This document shows, piece after piece, positions 1 to 8,065 of a DNA stretch of 11,147 nt. A model generated the notes under the pieces. The model was not told the origin of the DNA and made no database searches. It saw only the letters and a list, made by a program, of their open reading frames with translations. Position numbers and translations under genes: made by a program. Source of the DNA: Bacteroidota bacterium (GTDB taxonomy: Bacteria; Bacteroidota; Bacteroidia; Chitinophagales; LD1); the NCBI GenBank assembly GCA_018267355.1, contig JAFDYP010000006.1:1-11147 (forward strand). The letters are read 5' to 3'. Numbering within the stretch: the first letter of the stretch is position 1; every line of letters starts with the position of its first letter.

Positions 1-378
1 AACCTAATGTCTGATCAAATAACCCCTCAGCCTAAATCCACTAAAGCTAAACGCCCGGTCAGATTATTTATCCTGGTCTCTGAGGGCACTATTAGTCGTG
101 CAGAATATTTCGCTGCCATACTGCGCACTTATCATTCCGGCGCTACCGTCATAGGCACTCACACTGTGGGCGCGATGGGTGAGATGGTACGTTTACCGCT
201 TTATGGAGATCTGTCCATGTCCTTTACATGCGGTGAGGTGACCTTTGATGGAGTTTCCTATTTCAAAAAAGGCATCGCCCCGGATATATTGGTGCATCTG
301 CAGCCAGCTGACCTGCTGACAGGTACTGACCGCATTCTCCAGACTGCCATAGATTTAGCCCACGGCAGCCAGCACTAG
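1..378 (+). CDS. S41-family (tricorn/CtpA-like) peptidase, C-terminal fragment, cut by left edge
   Basis: This is the C-terminal catalytic end of a serine peptidase of family S41. The frame is open to base 1, so the ATG at 7 is probably internal and the true start lies outside the window. Numbering from that Met, the segment around residues 25-35 (SEGTISRAEYFA) fits the family's nucleophile region, with Ser30 in the S-x-A-E position. It is followed by a VIGTHTVGAMGE strand-turn, and by GIAPDI near residue 90, the usual G-I-x-P-D-I motif. The Lys that CtpA/Prc enzymes place after this glycine is Ala here. That resembles the tricorn-like S41 subgroup common in Bacteroidota, which does not use a Ser-Lys dyad. 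The PDZ region and any signal peptide are not visible. The substrate is unknown. metG starts 34 bases after the stop, so the two may be co-transcribed. Confidence 0.75.
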   Translation, partial: NLMSDQITPQPKSTKAKRPVRLFILVSEGTISRAEYFAAILRTYHSGATVIGTHTVGAMGEMVRLPLYGDLSMSFTCGEVTFDGVSYFKKGIAPDILVHLQPADLLTGTDRILQTAIDLAHGSQH

Positions 379-412
379 CTAAGTCAGCGGAAAGTGATAA
401 TTTGCGCAGCAT

Positions 413-2473
413 ATGAGCAATTGGAAAAGATATACCATCACGGCAGCACTGCCCTACGCCAACGGCCCGGTACATATCGGCCACCTGGCCGGCTGCTACC
501 TGCCGTCAGACATCTATGTACGCTACCTGCGTGCCAATAAAAAAGACGTCGTCTTTATCTGCGGCAGCGATGAGCATGGGGTACCTATCACCGTCTCTGC
601 CCGCCGCGAGGGTATCACCCCGCAGCAGGTAGTGGACAAGTACCATAAGATCATGGGCGATGCCTTCAAAGAGTTTGGCATCTCATTCAGCATCTACTCA
701 CGTACCTCCAGTGAGACGCATAAGCAGACGGCATCAGCTTTCTTTAGAAAACTGTACGATGAAGGCAAGTTTACCGAACAGGTTACTGATCAGTATTATG
801 ATGAGGAGGCGAAGCAGTTTCTGGCAGACCGCTACATCGTGGGCACCTGCCCCGTGTGCGGCAATGAGAACGCCTATGGCGATCAGTGTGAGAACTGCGG
901 CTCGTCCCTCTCTCCTACTGACCTGATCAATCCGCACTCCACACTCTCCGGCTCCAAGCCTGTACTGCGCAAGACCAAAAACTGGTTTCTTCCGCTGGAC
1001 AAACTACAGCCGAAGATCGAAAAGTATATAGACAGCCATAAGGACTGGAAGGTAAACGTCTATGGCCAATGCAAGAGCTGGCTAGACGCAGGCGATGGCC
1101 TGCAGCCACGCTCTATGACCCGCGATCTGGACTGGGGCGTACCGGTGCCTATAGAGGGTGCCACCGGCAAGGTACTTTATGTCTGGTTTGACGCTCCCAT
1201 CGGTTATATCTCTGCTACTAAAGAGCTACTGCCTGACACCTGGGAGACTTATTGGAAGGATAAAGACACACGGCTCATCCACTTCATAGGCAAGGATAAT
1301 ATCGTCTTCCATTGCATCATCTTCCCTGTGATGCTGATGGAGCACGGCGAGTTTATAGTAGCCGACAATGTACCGGCCAATGAATTCCTCAATCTCGAGG
1401 GCCGCAAACTCTCCACCTCCAAAGGTTGGGCGGTCTGGCTGCACGAGTACCTGCAGGACTTCAAAGACAAACAGGACGAACTGCGCTATGTCCTGACCTC
1501 CATTGCTCCGGAGACCAAGGACTCTGAGTTTACATGGAAAGACTATCAGACGCGCGTCAATAGCGAGCTGGTCGGCATCTTTGGCAACCTGGTAAACCGC
1601 GTACTCGTTCTTACAGACAAATTCTTTGACAATAAGGTGCCGCAAGGTAGTGGCAATCCAGATCTGTCGGCTTTCCTCGCAGAGCAGCACAAGAAAGTAT
1701 CTGATTCGCTGGAAAATTTCCGCTTCCGCGAGGCCTTGACAGAAGTCATGAATGTAGCCCGCTATGGCAATCAGCTCCTGTCAGAAAAAGAACCGTGGAA
1801 GACGATCAAGACAGACAAAGACCTGACGGCAGCCATTCTCTATGATGGCCTCCAGATCATAGCCAATCTGGCTATCCTCTGTGAGCCGTTCCTGCCATTT
1901 ACGTCAAAGAAGATCTTTAACATGATACAGATAGATGCTGCTACCCTATCGTGGACAGATGCAGGCCGTACGGACCTCCTGCCGATGGGTCACGAGCTGG
2001 GAAAGGCGGCACTGCTGTATCAGAAGATAGAGGACGAGCCGATACAGGCGCAGGTAGAAAAGCTAAAGGCGACTGCTCAAGCCCTCGCCCCACCTGCCCC
2101 GACAGAAAAAACAAGTAAAAAGATGGAAGAAAGCACCGGCCCCAAAGGTGAGATCACCTTTGATGACTTCGCTAAAATAGACCTCCGCGTAGGCACAATA
2201 CTTGCAGCGGAGAAAGTCGAAAAAGCAGACAAGCTCTTAAAACTGACCGTAGATATCGGCTACGAGACACGGACCATTGTGTCAGGTATCGCTGAGCATT
2301 TCCGGCCGGAGGAGCTCATAGGCCAGCAGGTATCTGTAGTGGCAAATCTGGCCCCACGCAAGCTGCGCGGTATAGAATCAAAAGGAATGATATTGCTGGC
2401 CGAAGACAGCGCCGGGAAGTTAATATTTGCCATACCGAAAATTTCCACCGAAAATGGTAGCATTATCAGATAG
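413..2473 (+). CDS. metG: Methionyl-tRNA synthetase (class I, zinc-containing, with C-terminal tRNA-binding domain)
   Basis: Charges tRNA-Met with methionine using ATP in the cytoplasm. It is essential for initiation and elongation. At 686 residues it is close to the E. coli-type enzyme. The class I signature HIGH is at residues 21-24, and the KMSKS loop appears as KLSTS at 332-336, a common variant. A zinc knuckle has Cys146, Cys149, Cys159 and Cys162 in two CxxC pairs, matching the one-knuckle MetG1 arrangement. Residues 580-684 form the Trbp111/EMAP-like OB-fold (motif KIDLRVG) that binds tRNA and dimerises the protein. A Lys/Glu/Pro/Ala-rich linker at about 545-578 joins it to the anticodon-binding helical domain. 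The ATG at 413 puts the typical N-terminal beta strand ([12 protein letters not shown]) right after the start. No clear Shine-Dalgarno is seen, as is usual in this phylum. Nothing is truncated. Confidence 0.97.
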   Translation: MSNWKRYTITAALPYANGPVHIGHLAGCYLPSDIYVRYLRANKKDVVFICGSDEHGVPITVSARREGITPQQVVDKYHKIMGDAFKEFGISFSIYSRTSSETHKQTASAFFRKLYDEGKFTEQVTDQYYDEEAKQFLADRYIVGTCPVCGNENAYGDQCENCGSSLSPTDLINPHSTLSGSKPVLRKTKNWFLPLDKLQPKIEKYIDSHKDWKVNVYGQCKSWLDAGDGLQPRSMTRDLDWGVPVPIEGATGKVLYVWFDAPIGYISATKELLPDTWETYWKDKDTRLIHFIGKDNIVFHCIIFPVMLMEHGEFIVADNVPANEFLNLEGRKLSTSKGWAVWLHEYLQDFKDKQDELRYVLTSIAPETKDSEFTWKDYQTRVNSELVGIFGNLVNRVLVLTDKFFDNKVPQGSGNPDLSAFLAEQHKKVSDSLENFRFREALTEVMNVARYGNQLLSEKEPWKTIKTDKDLTAAILYDGLQIIANLAILCEPFLPFTSKKIFNMIQIDAATLSWTDAGRTDLLPMGHELGKAALLYQKIEDEPIQAQVEKLKATAQALAPPAPTEKTSKKMEESTGPKGEITFDDFAKIDLRVGTILAAEKVEKADKLLKLTVDIGYETRTIVSGIAEHFRPEELIGQQVSVVANLAPRKLRGIESKGMILLAEDSAGKLIFAIPKISTENGSIIR

Positions 2474-2522
2474 CTTTTTTTAATTTTAATAAATCATTAA
2501 CGTTAAACTAACTGTAAGCATT

Positions 2523-3722
2523 ATGAAAAAAATTCTCTACTCAGCACTCCTCTCTATCGCCGCGATGGGCTGGATGCAGTCTGCCTCGGCACAGTGTGAC
2601 GGTCAGCGCTACTACAGCAAGATCTTCTCACAGGTAGATACCACTACGGTGATCTATACGGACCCGGCCGTCACCTCACAGAATATCGACATCTACCAGC
2701 CGCATGGTGACAACGCGACCAACAGGCGCGCCATCCTGATCATACACGGTGGTTCCTTCTACGGAGGTACACGCCAGGATGACTTTATAGCCTACATGTG
2801 TAGGGAGTTTGCGATGAGAGGCTATGTGACAGCATCAATAGATTATCGCCTGGTACCAGTCCAGAATATAGCTTCTCTCACAGACTCTAACTCTGCCTAC
2901 CCCTATGTGATCAAGTCCATAGCCGATGGCAAAGCCGCTATGCGCTTTCTCAAGAAGAACGCTGCTACCTATGGTATCGACTCAGGCTGGATAGCTATCG
3001 GTGGCGAGTCTGCCGGTGCGATCATTGCAAATCACATCGTATATGTCACCAGTATCAGCGAGGCTACTCCACTGCTTGCTTCTGCCTTCAATAGCGTAGG
3101 CGGTTTTGATGGTAATAGCGGCAACCCGGGCTACAGTACCAATAGCAAAGCTGTATTGAATCTGGCTGGCGCACTGCTCTTCACAGGCTTCCTCGATGCT
3201 ACAGACCATACTCCGGTATATAGCGCTCAGGGTGATGCAGACCAGACAGTGCCATATCAGTGTGGTCACGTACTCGGCGGCGCCTCCGACATTACCATGT
3301 GTGGTGCCGGAGCTATGAAGCCGGTACTGGACAATCTCGGCATTACCAATCAGCTGCATACTTTCCCTGGCGATCCTCACGTGCCATGGGAGACCGACAC
3401 TACCAAGAGGAATATCGTAGAAAACGAGTCTGCACTTTTCCTCTATAAGGTAGAGTGCCCTACCTTCACGGCTATCAATGAAGTGAGCAATGTAAAGGTA
3501 GGCCTTTATCCTAATCCTGCGTCTTCTCAGATCACTATCGCTGCAGATGCTAATATGGAAAGCATCAACGTAGTGGACAATCTGGGCCGCACCGTATCTA
3601 CGACTACAGTATCAGGTACACAGGGTACAGTAGACGTATCCGGCCTCGCTGCTGGTATATATGTGGCTAAGATCAACCTCAAAACAGGCGGTAGCACTGC
3701 CAGGACCTTCTCAGTCAAGTAA
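2523..3722 (+). CDS. Secreted alpha/beta-hydrolase (esterase/lipase-like) with T9SS type A sorting domain
   Basis: A probable secreted carboxylesterase. Residues 1-23 are a signal peptide: MKK, a hydrophobic core, and an ASA cleavage site before Gln24. The catalytic domain (about 35-310) has the oxyanion-hole motif HGGSF at 75-79 and the nucleophile elbow GESAG at 161-165 with Ser163. The likely acid is Asp240 in GDADQTVP, and the likely base is His286 in GDPHVPW. The HGG motif and order of the triad fit the BD-FAE / hormone-sensitive-lipase-like branch. The substrate (acetylated or feruloylated polysaccharide, or a lipid) cannot be read from sequence. Residues about 325-399 are a T9SS type A sorting domain (VGLYPNPASSQ, then DNLGR, then LAAGIYVAKI). 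It is therefore exported by Sec and carried across the outer membrane by T9SS, then either released or anchored. It lies 49 bases after metG and ends at a strong terminator. Confidence 0.88.
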   Translation: MKKILYSALLSIAAMGWMQSASAQCDGQRYYSKIFSQVDTTTVIYTDPAVTSQNIDIYQPHGDNATNRRAILIIHGGSFYGGTRQDDFIAYMCREFAMRGYVTASIDYRLVPVQNIASLTDSNSAYPYVIKSIADGKAAMRFLKKNAATYGIDSGWIAIGGESAGAIIANHIVYVTSISEATPLLASAFNSVGGFDGNSGNPGYSTNSKAVLNLAGALLFTGFLDATDHTPVYSAQGDADQTVPYQCGHVLGGASDITMCGAGAMKPVLDNLGITNQLHTFPGDPHVPWETDTTKRNIVENESALFLYKVECPTFTAINEVSNVKVGLYPNPASSQITIAADANMESINVVDNLGRTVSTTTVSGTQGTVDVSGLAAGIYVAKINLKTGGSTARTFSVK

Positions 3723-3743
3723 AATTTAAAATATAGCTGCAAG

Positions 3744-3778
3744 ATCCCGGACACCTGAAAAAGTGTCCGGGATTTTTT
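3744..3778 (+). terminator. Intrinsic terminator after the secreted hydrolase gene
   Basis: A perfect 11-bp inverted repeat, with ATCCCGGACAC at 3744-3754 and GTGTCCGGGAT at 3763-3773, encloses an 8-base loop (CTGAAAAA). It runs straight into six Ts at 3773-3778. It lies 22 bases after the hydrolase stop. It should end the transcript coming from the metG side before the tRNA gene. Confidence 0.93.
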
Positions 3779-3785
3779 ATTTTTG
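3778..3785 (+). promoter_or_regulatory. Candidate Bacteroidota -7 promoter box for the tRNA-Arg gene
   Basis: TATTTTTG matches the TAnnTTTG -7 consensus of the Bacteroidota primary sigma factor. It ends 18 bases before the mature tRNA 5' end. Its first base is the last T of the upstream terminator. I see no convincing TTG -33 element at the expected distance, since that position falls inside the terminator hairpin. The call rests on the -7 box and its position only. Confidence 0.45.
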
Positions 3786-3803
3786 GCGTCCCGTACACGG
3801 CGA

Positions 3804-3875
3804 GGTCTCATAGTTCAACGGATAGAATAGAAGTTTCCTAAACTTTAGATGCAGGTTCGATTCCTGCTGAGACCA
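3804..3875 (+). tRNA. tRNA-Arg (anticodon CCU)
   Basis: A full cloverleaf can be folded by eye. The acceptor stem is GGTCTCA (3804-3810) with TGAGACC (3868-3874), discriminator A3875. The D stem is GTTC/GAAT around an 8-base loop. The anticodon stem is GAAGT (3830-3834) with ACTTT (3842-3846), with loop TTCCTAA. The T stem is GCAGG/CCTGC with loop TTCGATT. The anticodon at 3837-3839 is CCT, which reads the Arg codon AGG. The 3' CCA is not encoded (CAC follows), so it must be added after transcription. The variable loop is short, as in class I tRNAs. Confidence 0.95.
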
Positions 3876-3878
3876 CAC

Positions 3879-3886
3879 TACTTTTG
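3879..3886 (+). promoter_or_regulatory. Candidate -7 promoter box for the glycosyltransferase-epimerase pair
   Basis: TACTTTTG matches TAnnTTTG. It ends 28 bases before the ATG at 3915, in the short gap between the tRNA and the glycosyltransferase gene. No clear TTG -33 box is seen, because that position falls in the tRNA T-arm. Read-through from the tRNA promoter is an alternative way to transcribe the pair. Confidence 0.4.
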
Positions 3887-3914
3887 AAGCGTACAGCGGG
3901 CTAACCCACCACTC

Positions 3915-5066
3915 ATGAAGATCCTTTACCTCTCAGACCATGGTCCGTATGCCAGTACATTTATCCGTCAGGATGTAGAGTATTTTGCCAAAACACAAGA
4001 GGCGCATTATGGCTGCTTTGTGGCAGACAAGGAGTATCCCGGCCAAACGATCCCCACCACGGTGCTGGACTATCCGGTTTCATCACTGAAAACCCGGATC
4101 CTGGCCCGCCTGGAGAATGCGGATCTTTATTTCAGCCTGCAAGACAGCGGCTTCGCCCAAAGGTTGCAGGCTATGATCGACCGGCAAAAACCTGACATCC
4201 TTCACGTACAGTTTGCCTACGAGGGATTCAAACTGTTTGACAATATCACGACGGATCTACCGATAGTGGTGAATTTTCGCGGCTACGACGCCTCCTCAAA
4301 GTTGCGCTACAAGCGATACGCAGAGAAACTAAAGAAAGCGTTGGCCATGCCTAATGTCTATCCCATTTTTGTGTGCGAGGCACTGCGCAGGAATCTGGAG
4401 GATCACGGTATACCAGTCCGTACTGACCATCTGGTACTCTATACCGGCATCCAGCTTCACAGGTTTAAGAAGGCCAACTATACTCTGCCGGCTACTCCCA
4501 TATTCGTACAGGTCAGCTCATTTGAGTTAAAGAAAGGTCACGATGTTACCTTACGCGCCTTTGCAAAGATGCTCGCAACTACGGGCAGGCGAGATATCAG
4601 GATGATACTGATAGGCACGGGCCCTACGCTGGAGGCCACCAAAAGGCTCGTTGTAGAATTAGGCCTGACAGACCTGGTAGACTTTCCGGGCAAGAAAGCG
4701 CATGATGAGATCATCCCCTATCTGGATAGCGCCACAGCCTTTGTCCATCATAGCCTCACCGCTGCCAATGGCAACATGGAGGGCATACCTAATGCCGTGA
4801 TAGAGGCCATGGCCATGGAGCTACCGGTACTCAGCACCTACCACGCCGGTATACCGGAGGCTGTGGAGCATGGTGTCAATGGCCTGCTCTGCCGGGAAGG
4901 TGATATAGATACCTATGCACTACAAATGGCAGAGATACTATCATGGGGCTACAAAAAAGAGAACCGTGAGCGGGTAGAGCGGCAATTCTCCTTTGAGACG
5001 CACGTACAAAAGCTCGAAAGTTTTTATAAGTTCGTCATGAGCGAAAATCAAAAACAGCGCAAATGA
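3915..5066 (+). CDS. GT-B fold glycosyltransferase, family GT4-like
   Basis: A cytoplasmic or membrane-associated retaining glycosyltransferase of 383 residues, the usual GT4 size. The N-terminal Rossmann domain (1-175) begins MKILYLSDHG and includes DILHVQF (94-100), typical of the acceptor-side half. The C-terminal nucleotide-sugar domain has FVQVSSFELKKGHD (197-210), where the conserved Lys lies. It also has ILIGTGP (231-237), and the family's E-x7-E motif as Glu289 and Glu297 in EGIPNAVIE. This is followed by LPVLSTYHAGIPEAVEHGVNGLL. No signal peptide or membrane span is seen. Donor and acceptor are unknown. Its stop overlaps the start of the epimerase gene (ATGA at 5063-5066), so the two are probably translationally coupled and act in the same glycan pathway, such as exopolysaccharide or O-antigen synthesis. 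Confidence 0.9.
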   Translation: MKILYLSDHGPYASTFIRQDVEYFAKTQEAHYGCFVADKEYPGQTIPTTVLDYPVSSLKTRILARLENADLYFSLQDSGFAQRLQAMIDRQKPDILHVQFAYEGFKLFDNITTDLPIVVNFRGYDASSKLRYKRYAEKLKKALAMPNVYPIFVCEALRRNLEDHGIPVRTDHLVLYTGIQLHRFKKANYTLPATPIFVQVSSFELKKGHDVTLRAFAKMLATTGRRDIRMILIGTGPTLEATKRLVVELGLTDLVDFPGKKAHDEIIPYLDSATAFVHHSLTAANGNMEGIPNAVIEAMAMELPVLSTYHAGIPEAVEHGVNGLLCREGDIDTYALQMAEILSWGYKKENRERVERQFSFETHVQKLESFYKFVMSENQKQRK

Positions 5067-6040
5067 CGATACTGATCACGGGAGTAGCGGGATTTATAGG
5101 CTCCAATCTGGCCGATGCGCTGATAGGCCAGACCGGTATATCTATCATAGGCATAGACAATTTTGATGACTTCTACCCCCGCAGTATCAAACAAGAAAAT
5201 CTGGCCGGTCTCCTGACCAGGTCAAACTTTCGCTTCATAGAGGGAGACATTCGTGATACGGCTGCCATTGATAGCATCTTTCAGGATAATAAGATAGACA
5301 TCGTCATACACCTCGCAGCCAAAGCAGGGGTACGCCCATCTATGGAAAACCCGCTGAACTATATCAGCTCAAATGTAGAGGGCACGACCAACCTCCTGGA
5401 ATCAATGCGCCGCCATGGCGTCAATAAGATGGTATTTGCGTCTTCTTCCTCCGTCTATGGCGAAAATGAAAAGATCCCATTCTCTGAGACTGACGCGATA
5501 GACCGCATCATATCTATCTATGCAGCCACCAAGCTGAGCGGCGAGAAGATCACCAAAGTCTATCACGATGTATACGGTTTCTCCATCGTAAACCTTCGCT
5601 TCTTCACTGTATATGGTGAACGGCAACGTCCGGATCTGGCTATCCACAAATTTTTTAAGAGCATATTGAGTGGAGAACCTATCACAGTCTATGGCGACGG
5701 CAGCACCTCTCGCGACTATACCTACGTGAAAGACATCGTGAGCGGCATCATAGCTTCTAAAAACTACGTACTGCAGCACGATCACTGCTATGAGGTGATG
5801 AATCTGGGCAATAATGATCCTGTGAAACTGAGTGACCTGATCAGCCATATAGAGCAGGTGACCGGTCGCAAAGCGCGCCTGGAGCACAAGCCTATTCCTA
5901 CCGGTGACGTACCGCGCACCTATGCCGATATCAGCAAAGCACAACAGCTACTCGGTTATAGCCCCACTACTCATATCGGGGAGGGACTCAGGGCCTTCTT
6001 TACATGGTATGAGCAGACTCAGCTCACCAAAAGCAAGTAA
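5063..6040 (+). CDS. NAD-dependent sugar-nucleotide epimerase, UDP-glucuronate 4-epimerase type (extended SDR)
   Basis: An extended short-chain dehydrogenase/reductase of 325 residues. The NAD-binding motif TGVAGFIG has glycines at 7, 10 and 13. The catalytic pair is Tyr153 and Lys157 in YAATK, with a Ser-rich stretch SSSSVYG at 127-133 supplying the third residue. NFDDFYPRSIKQENL (33-47), GENEKIPFSE (133-142) and the RFFTVYGERQRPD segment (179-191) are close to the pattern of UDP-glucuronate 4-epimerases (UDP-GlcA to UDP-GalA). GDGSTSRDYTYV (211-222) is general to sugar epimerases. A UDP-glucose or UDP-GlcNAc 4-epimerase, or a 4,6-dehydratase relative, is less likely but possible. Its start codon overlaps the glycosyltransferase stop, which suggests it supplies that enzyme's pathway with an activated sugar. 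Alignment with characterised epimerases would settle the substrate. Confidence 0.87.
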   Translation: MTILITGVAGFIGSNLADALIGQTGISIIGIDNFDDFYPRSIKQENLAGLLTRSNFRFIEGDIRDTAAIDSIFQDNKIDIVIHLAAKAGVRPSMENPLNYISSNVEGTTNLLESMRRHGVNKMVFASSSSVYGENEKIPFSETDAIDRIISIYAATKLSGEKITKVYHDVYGFSIVNLRFFTVYGERQRPDLAIHKFFKSILSGEPITVYGDGSTSRDYTYVKDIVSGIIASKNYVLQHDHCYEVMNLGNNDPVKLSDLISHIEQVTGRKARLEHKPIPTGDVPRTYADISKAQQLLGYSPTTHIGEGLRAFFTWYEQTQLTKSK

Positions 6041-6112
6041 GAAAGAGTAGCCCTGAGATTATCAGATATGACCATTTTGCGTTTCCGCGCATTTGAGGTC
6101 AATCAATTGTAT

Positions 6113-7981
6113 TTACACGATCAGTACAGGGCACTTCACTTTGTGCCTCACCGCCTGTATCGTTTCTCCATAGATGATATCCGCCAGTCCTGCGTGACCG
6201 TGAGAGCCGATCACCAGCAGCGAAGCCTGCAGGTCATTTACGATCTTGGCTATAGCTACGTCCGTCCGTCCGAAGCCCAGTTTCTCTTCTACCATATATC
6301 CTTGCGCGCGCAGTTTCTGGCCGTACTCCTGCAGGTTTTTCCAGTCCTCCAGTGTTTCGTAGTCACGTGTCTCCGCACCTACGGCACGCGCATTGGCTGA
6401 CTCTACTATGTGTATGAGGTAATATTTGCTGTTGCCGCCACCTTGTGATAGACCATGGCGGATTGCCTTCAGGTCACTGGCAGAGAAGTCCAGGCAGATG
6501 GCTATATCTGTGTACTCCATTTTATGCATCACAGGCAGCTCATGAGCATATCCGTGTGGCAGCGCCGTCTGCTCGTGATGCTTCCTGCGCAGTAGCGGAT
6601 AGATAGTACTCACTATCAGCAGCAGCAGCGCCAGCCCTATCCCAGGTATCAGGATGCTATAGTAGACTACCGGATAGTCTGCCAGCGACTCGCGCCAGTC
6701 TTTCATGGTATCCAGTATGAGTTTGAGGTTCAGCCCCACTATGATCAGGGCGCTGAGCCATGCCAGTACTCTGACTACTGTGCCGATGGCAAAGTCCCCC
6801 ATGGTCCGCTTATCACTTACAAAGTGTATCAATGGTATCACCGCAAAACCAAGCTGCAGGCTCAGCAGTACCTGACTGAAGATGAGCATAGCGCTCACCT
6901 TGTCCTCGCCCATAAAGTAAATAACAAGCATGGCCGGCACCACTGCTATACCGCGCGTGATCAGGCGCCTGAGCCACGGCGCGATACGCAGGTCCAGGTA
7001 GCCCTCCATCACGATCTGGCCTGCCAGCGTGCCGGTGATCGTCGAGCTCTGACCCGATGCTATCAGCGCCACCGCAAAGATGATGGGAGCCAGTGAGCGG
7101 CCCATCAGGGGCTCCAGCAGGCTATGCGCATCCTGTATATCCATCACCTCATGGTAACCCTTGGTATGGAAGACAGCCGCAGCTACGATCAGGATAAAAG
7201 CATTGACAAAAAAAGCAAGGTTCAGCGCGATAGCCGAATCCCAGAAGTTATACTTGATAGCGCGCTTTGTACTCGCTGCATCAGTACCATTACGTCGGGT
7301 CTGCACCAGCGACGAGTGCAGATAGAGATTGTGCGGCATGACGGTAGCGCCTATGATACCGATAGCTATGTACAGAGCCCCTTCGCTCAGCCCACTCGGC
7401 GCAAAGCCATGCACTACATCCGTCCAGTCAGGCCGTGAGAAGAACACCTCTACCAGAAAACACAAACCAATGATGGAGACCAGGCTGAAGACCAATAGCT
7501 CCATATACCGCATACCCTTCTGCTGCAGGTAGAGGATGATGAAAGTGTCAAATACCGCTATCCCCACTCCCCAAAGTAGCGGAATGTGAAAGAGCAGGTT
7601 CAATCCGATAGCCATGCCCAGTACCTCTGCCAGGTCGCAGGCTGCGATAGCGATCTCTGCCAGTACATAGAGGGGTAGATTGATGAGTGCGGGATAGGTC
7701 TCACGCGATGCCTGTGCCAGGTCGCGCCCGCGTACGATACCCAGGCGAGCGCTGAGGCTCTGCAGCAGCAGGGCTATCAGGTTAGAGAGCAGGAGCACCC
7801 AGAGCAGCTGGTAGCCATACTTGCTGCCCCCCGCTATATCTGTGGCCCAGTTGCCCGGGTCCATATAGCCCACGCATACCAGAAAGGCCGGTCCGATGAA
7901 GAGTATGAACCTCCGCCACCAGTTCATATTGCCGGTGGTGTCTATAGTGCCGTGTACTTCCTCCAGTGATCTGGTAGACAT
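6113..7981 (-). CDS. mntH: NRAMP-family Mn2+/H+ symporter with C-terminal universal stress protein (USP) domain
   Basis: An inner-membrane divalent-metal importer, most likely for Mn2+ driven by protons. Residues 20-462 form a hydrophobic core of about 11 transmembrane helices. The helix-1 metal motif DPGN is at 41-44 and the helix-6 motif MPHN at 215-218. Asp41, Asn44 and Met215 are the expected metal ligands. SGQSSTITGTLAGQ (309-322) and RGRDLAQASR (84-93) are also typical of the family. After a basic linker (463-488) comes a cytosolic USP domain (489-622). MntH proteins of about 410-440 residues lack this domain. The USP nucleotide-binding motif G-x2-G-x9-G-(S/T) is present as Gly592, Gly595 and Gly605, but the last position is Glu606, so ATP binding is uncertain. 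The start at 7981 gives a short N-terminal tail; Met19 is an alternative. Peroxiredoxin lies upstream on the same strand, separated by a terminator. Confidence 0.92.
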   Translation of the reverse strand: MSTRSLEEVHGTIDTTGNMNWWRRFILFIGPAFLVCVGYMDPGNWATDIAGGSKYGYQLLWVLLLSNLIALLLQSLSARLGIVRGRDLAQASRETYPALINLPLYVLAEIAIAACDLAEVLGMAIGLNLLFHIPLLWGVGIAVFDTFIILYLQQKGMRYMELLVFSLVSIIGLCFLVEVFFSRPDWTDVVHGFAPSGLSEGALYIAIGIIGATVMPHNLYLHSSLVQTRRNGTDAASTKRAIKYNFWDSAIALNLAFFVNAFILIVAAAVFHTKGYHEVMDIQDAHSLLEPLMGRSLAPIIFAVALIASGQSSTITGTLAGQIVMEGYLDLRIAPWLRRLITRGIAVVPAMLVIYFMGEDKVSAMLIFSQVLLSLQLGFAVIPLIHFVSDKRTMGDFAIGTVVRVLAWLSALIIVGLNLKLILDTMKDWRESLADYPVVYYSILIPGIGLALLLLIVSTIYPLLRRKHHEQTALPHGYAHELPVMHKMEYTDIAICLDFSASDLKAIRHGLSQGGGNSKYYLIHIVESANARAVGAETRDYETLEDWKNLQEYGQKLRAQGYMVEEKLGFGRTDVAIAKIVNDLQASLLVIGSHGHAGLADIIYGETIQAVRHKVKCPVLIV

Positions 7982-8008
7982 TGCCTAAATATAGCCTCTA
8001 TTTGATTG

Positions 8009-8042
8009 AAAAAGAAAAAGGCGCAACTGCTGCTGCGCCTTT
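8009..8042 (-). terminator. Intrinsic terminator after the peroxiredoxin gene
   Basis: Read on the minus strand, AAAGGCGCA (8042-8034) pairs perfectly with TGCGCCTTT (8025-8017) around an 8-base loop, and is followed by TTTTTCTTTTTC. It begins 23 bases after the peroxiredoxin stop and ends about 30 bases before the transporter start. It should largely uncouple transcription of the two genes. The transporter then needs its own promoter in a very short space, and I could not identify one with confidence. Confidence 0.9.
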
Positions 8043-8065
8043 GTGCGATATAGGGAAATCTGCTA

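Noticed and set aside
7..378. A complete small protein of 123 residues starting at 7
   Set aside because: The frame is open to the left edge and the sequence matches only the C-terminal end of S41 peptidases, so it is a cut gene rather than a small one.
2474..2522. T-rich stretch right after metG (seven Ts) as an intrinsic terminator, and the palindrome TTAACGTTAA at 2497-2506 as an operator
   Set aside because: No GC-rich hairpin precedes the Ts, and a single 10-base AT-rich palindrome is expected by chance. The region is more simply a short AT-rich leader of the hydrolase gene.
3804..3875. tRNA-Arg as an integration site for a mobile element
   Set aside because: No integrase gene, no direct repeat of the tRNA 3' end and no foreign-looking segment is seen nearby in the window.
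5402..5944. Long minus-strand reading frame inside the epimerase gene, and similar ones inside metG (1226-1690) and the hydrolase gene (2982-3380)
   Set aside because: They lie opposite clearly conserved genes, show no family motifs, and arise from codon bias of the real gene.
6041..6112. Possible bidirectional terminator between the converging epimerase and transporter genes
   Set aside because: Only a weak interrupted hairpin (GACC at 6070 with GGTC at 6097, inner TGCG/CGCA) is found, with no T-run on either side. Some terminator is expected here but I cannot support one.
6261..6276. Short tandem TCCG repeat as a phase-variable tract
   Set aside because: Only three copies within the transporter's coding region, and the encoded residues fit the USP domain, so there is no sign of slippage.
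6068..6400. Plus-strand frame of 110 codons overlapping the transporter 3' end
   Set aside because: It is antisense to the conserved USP domain, has no recognisable motif and no start context.
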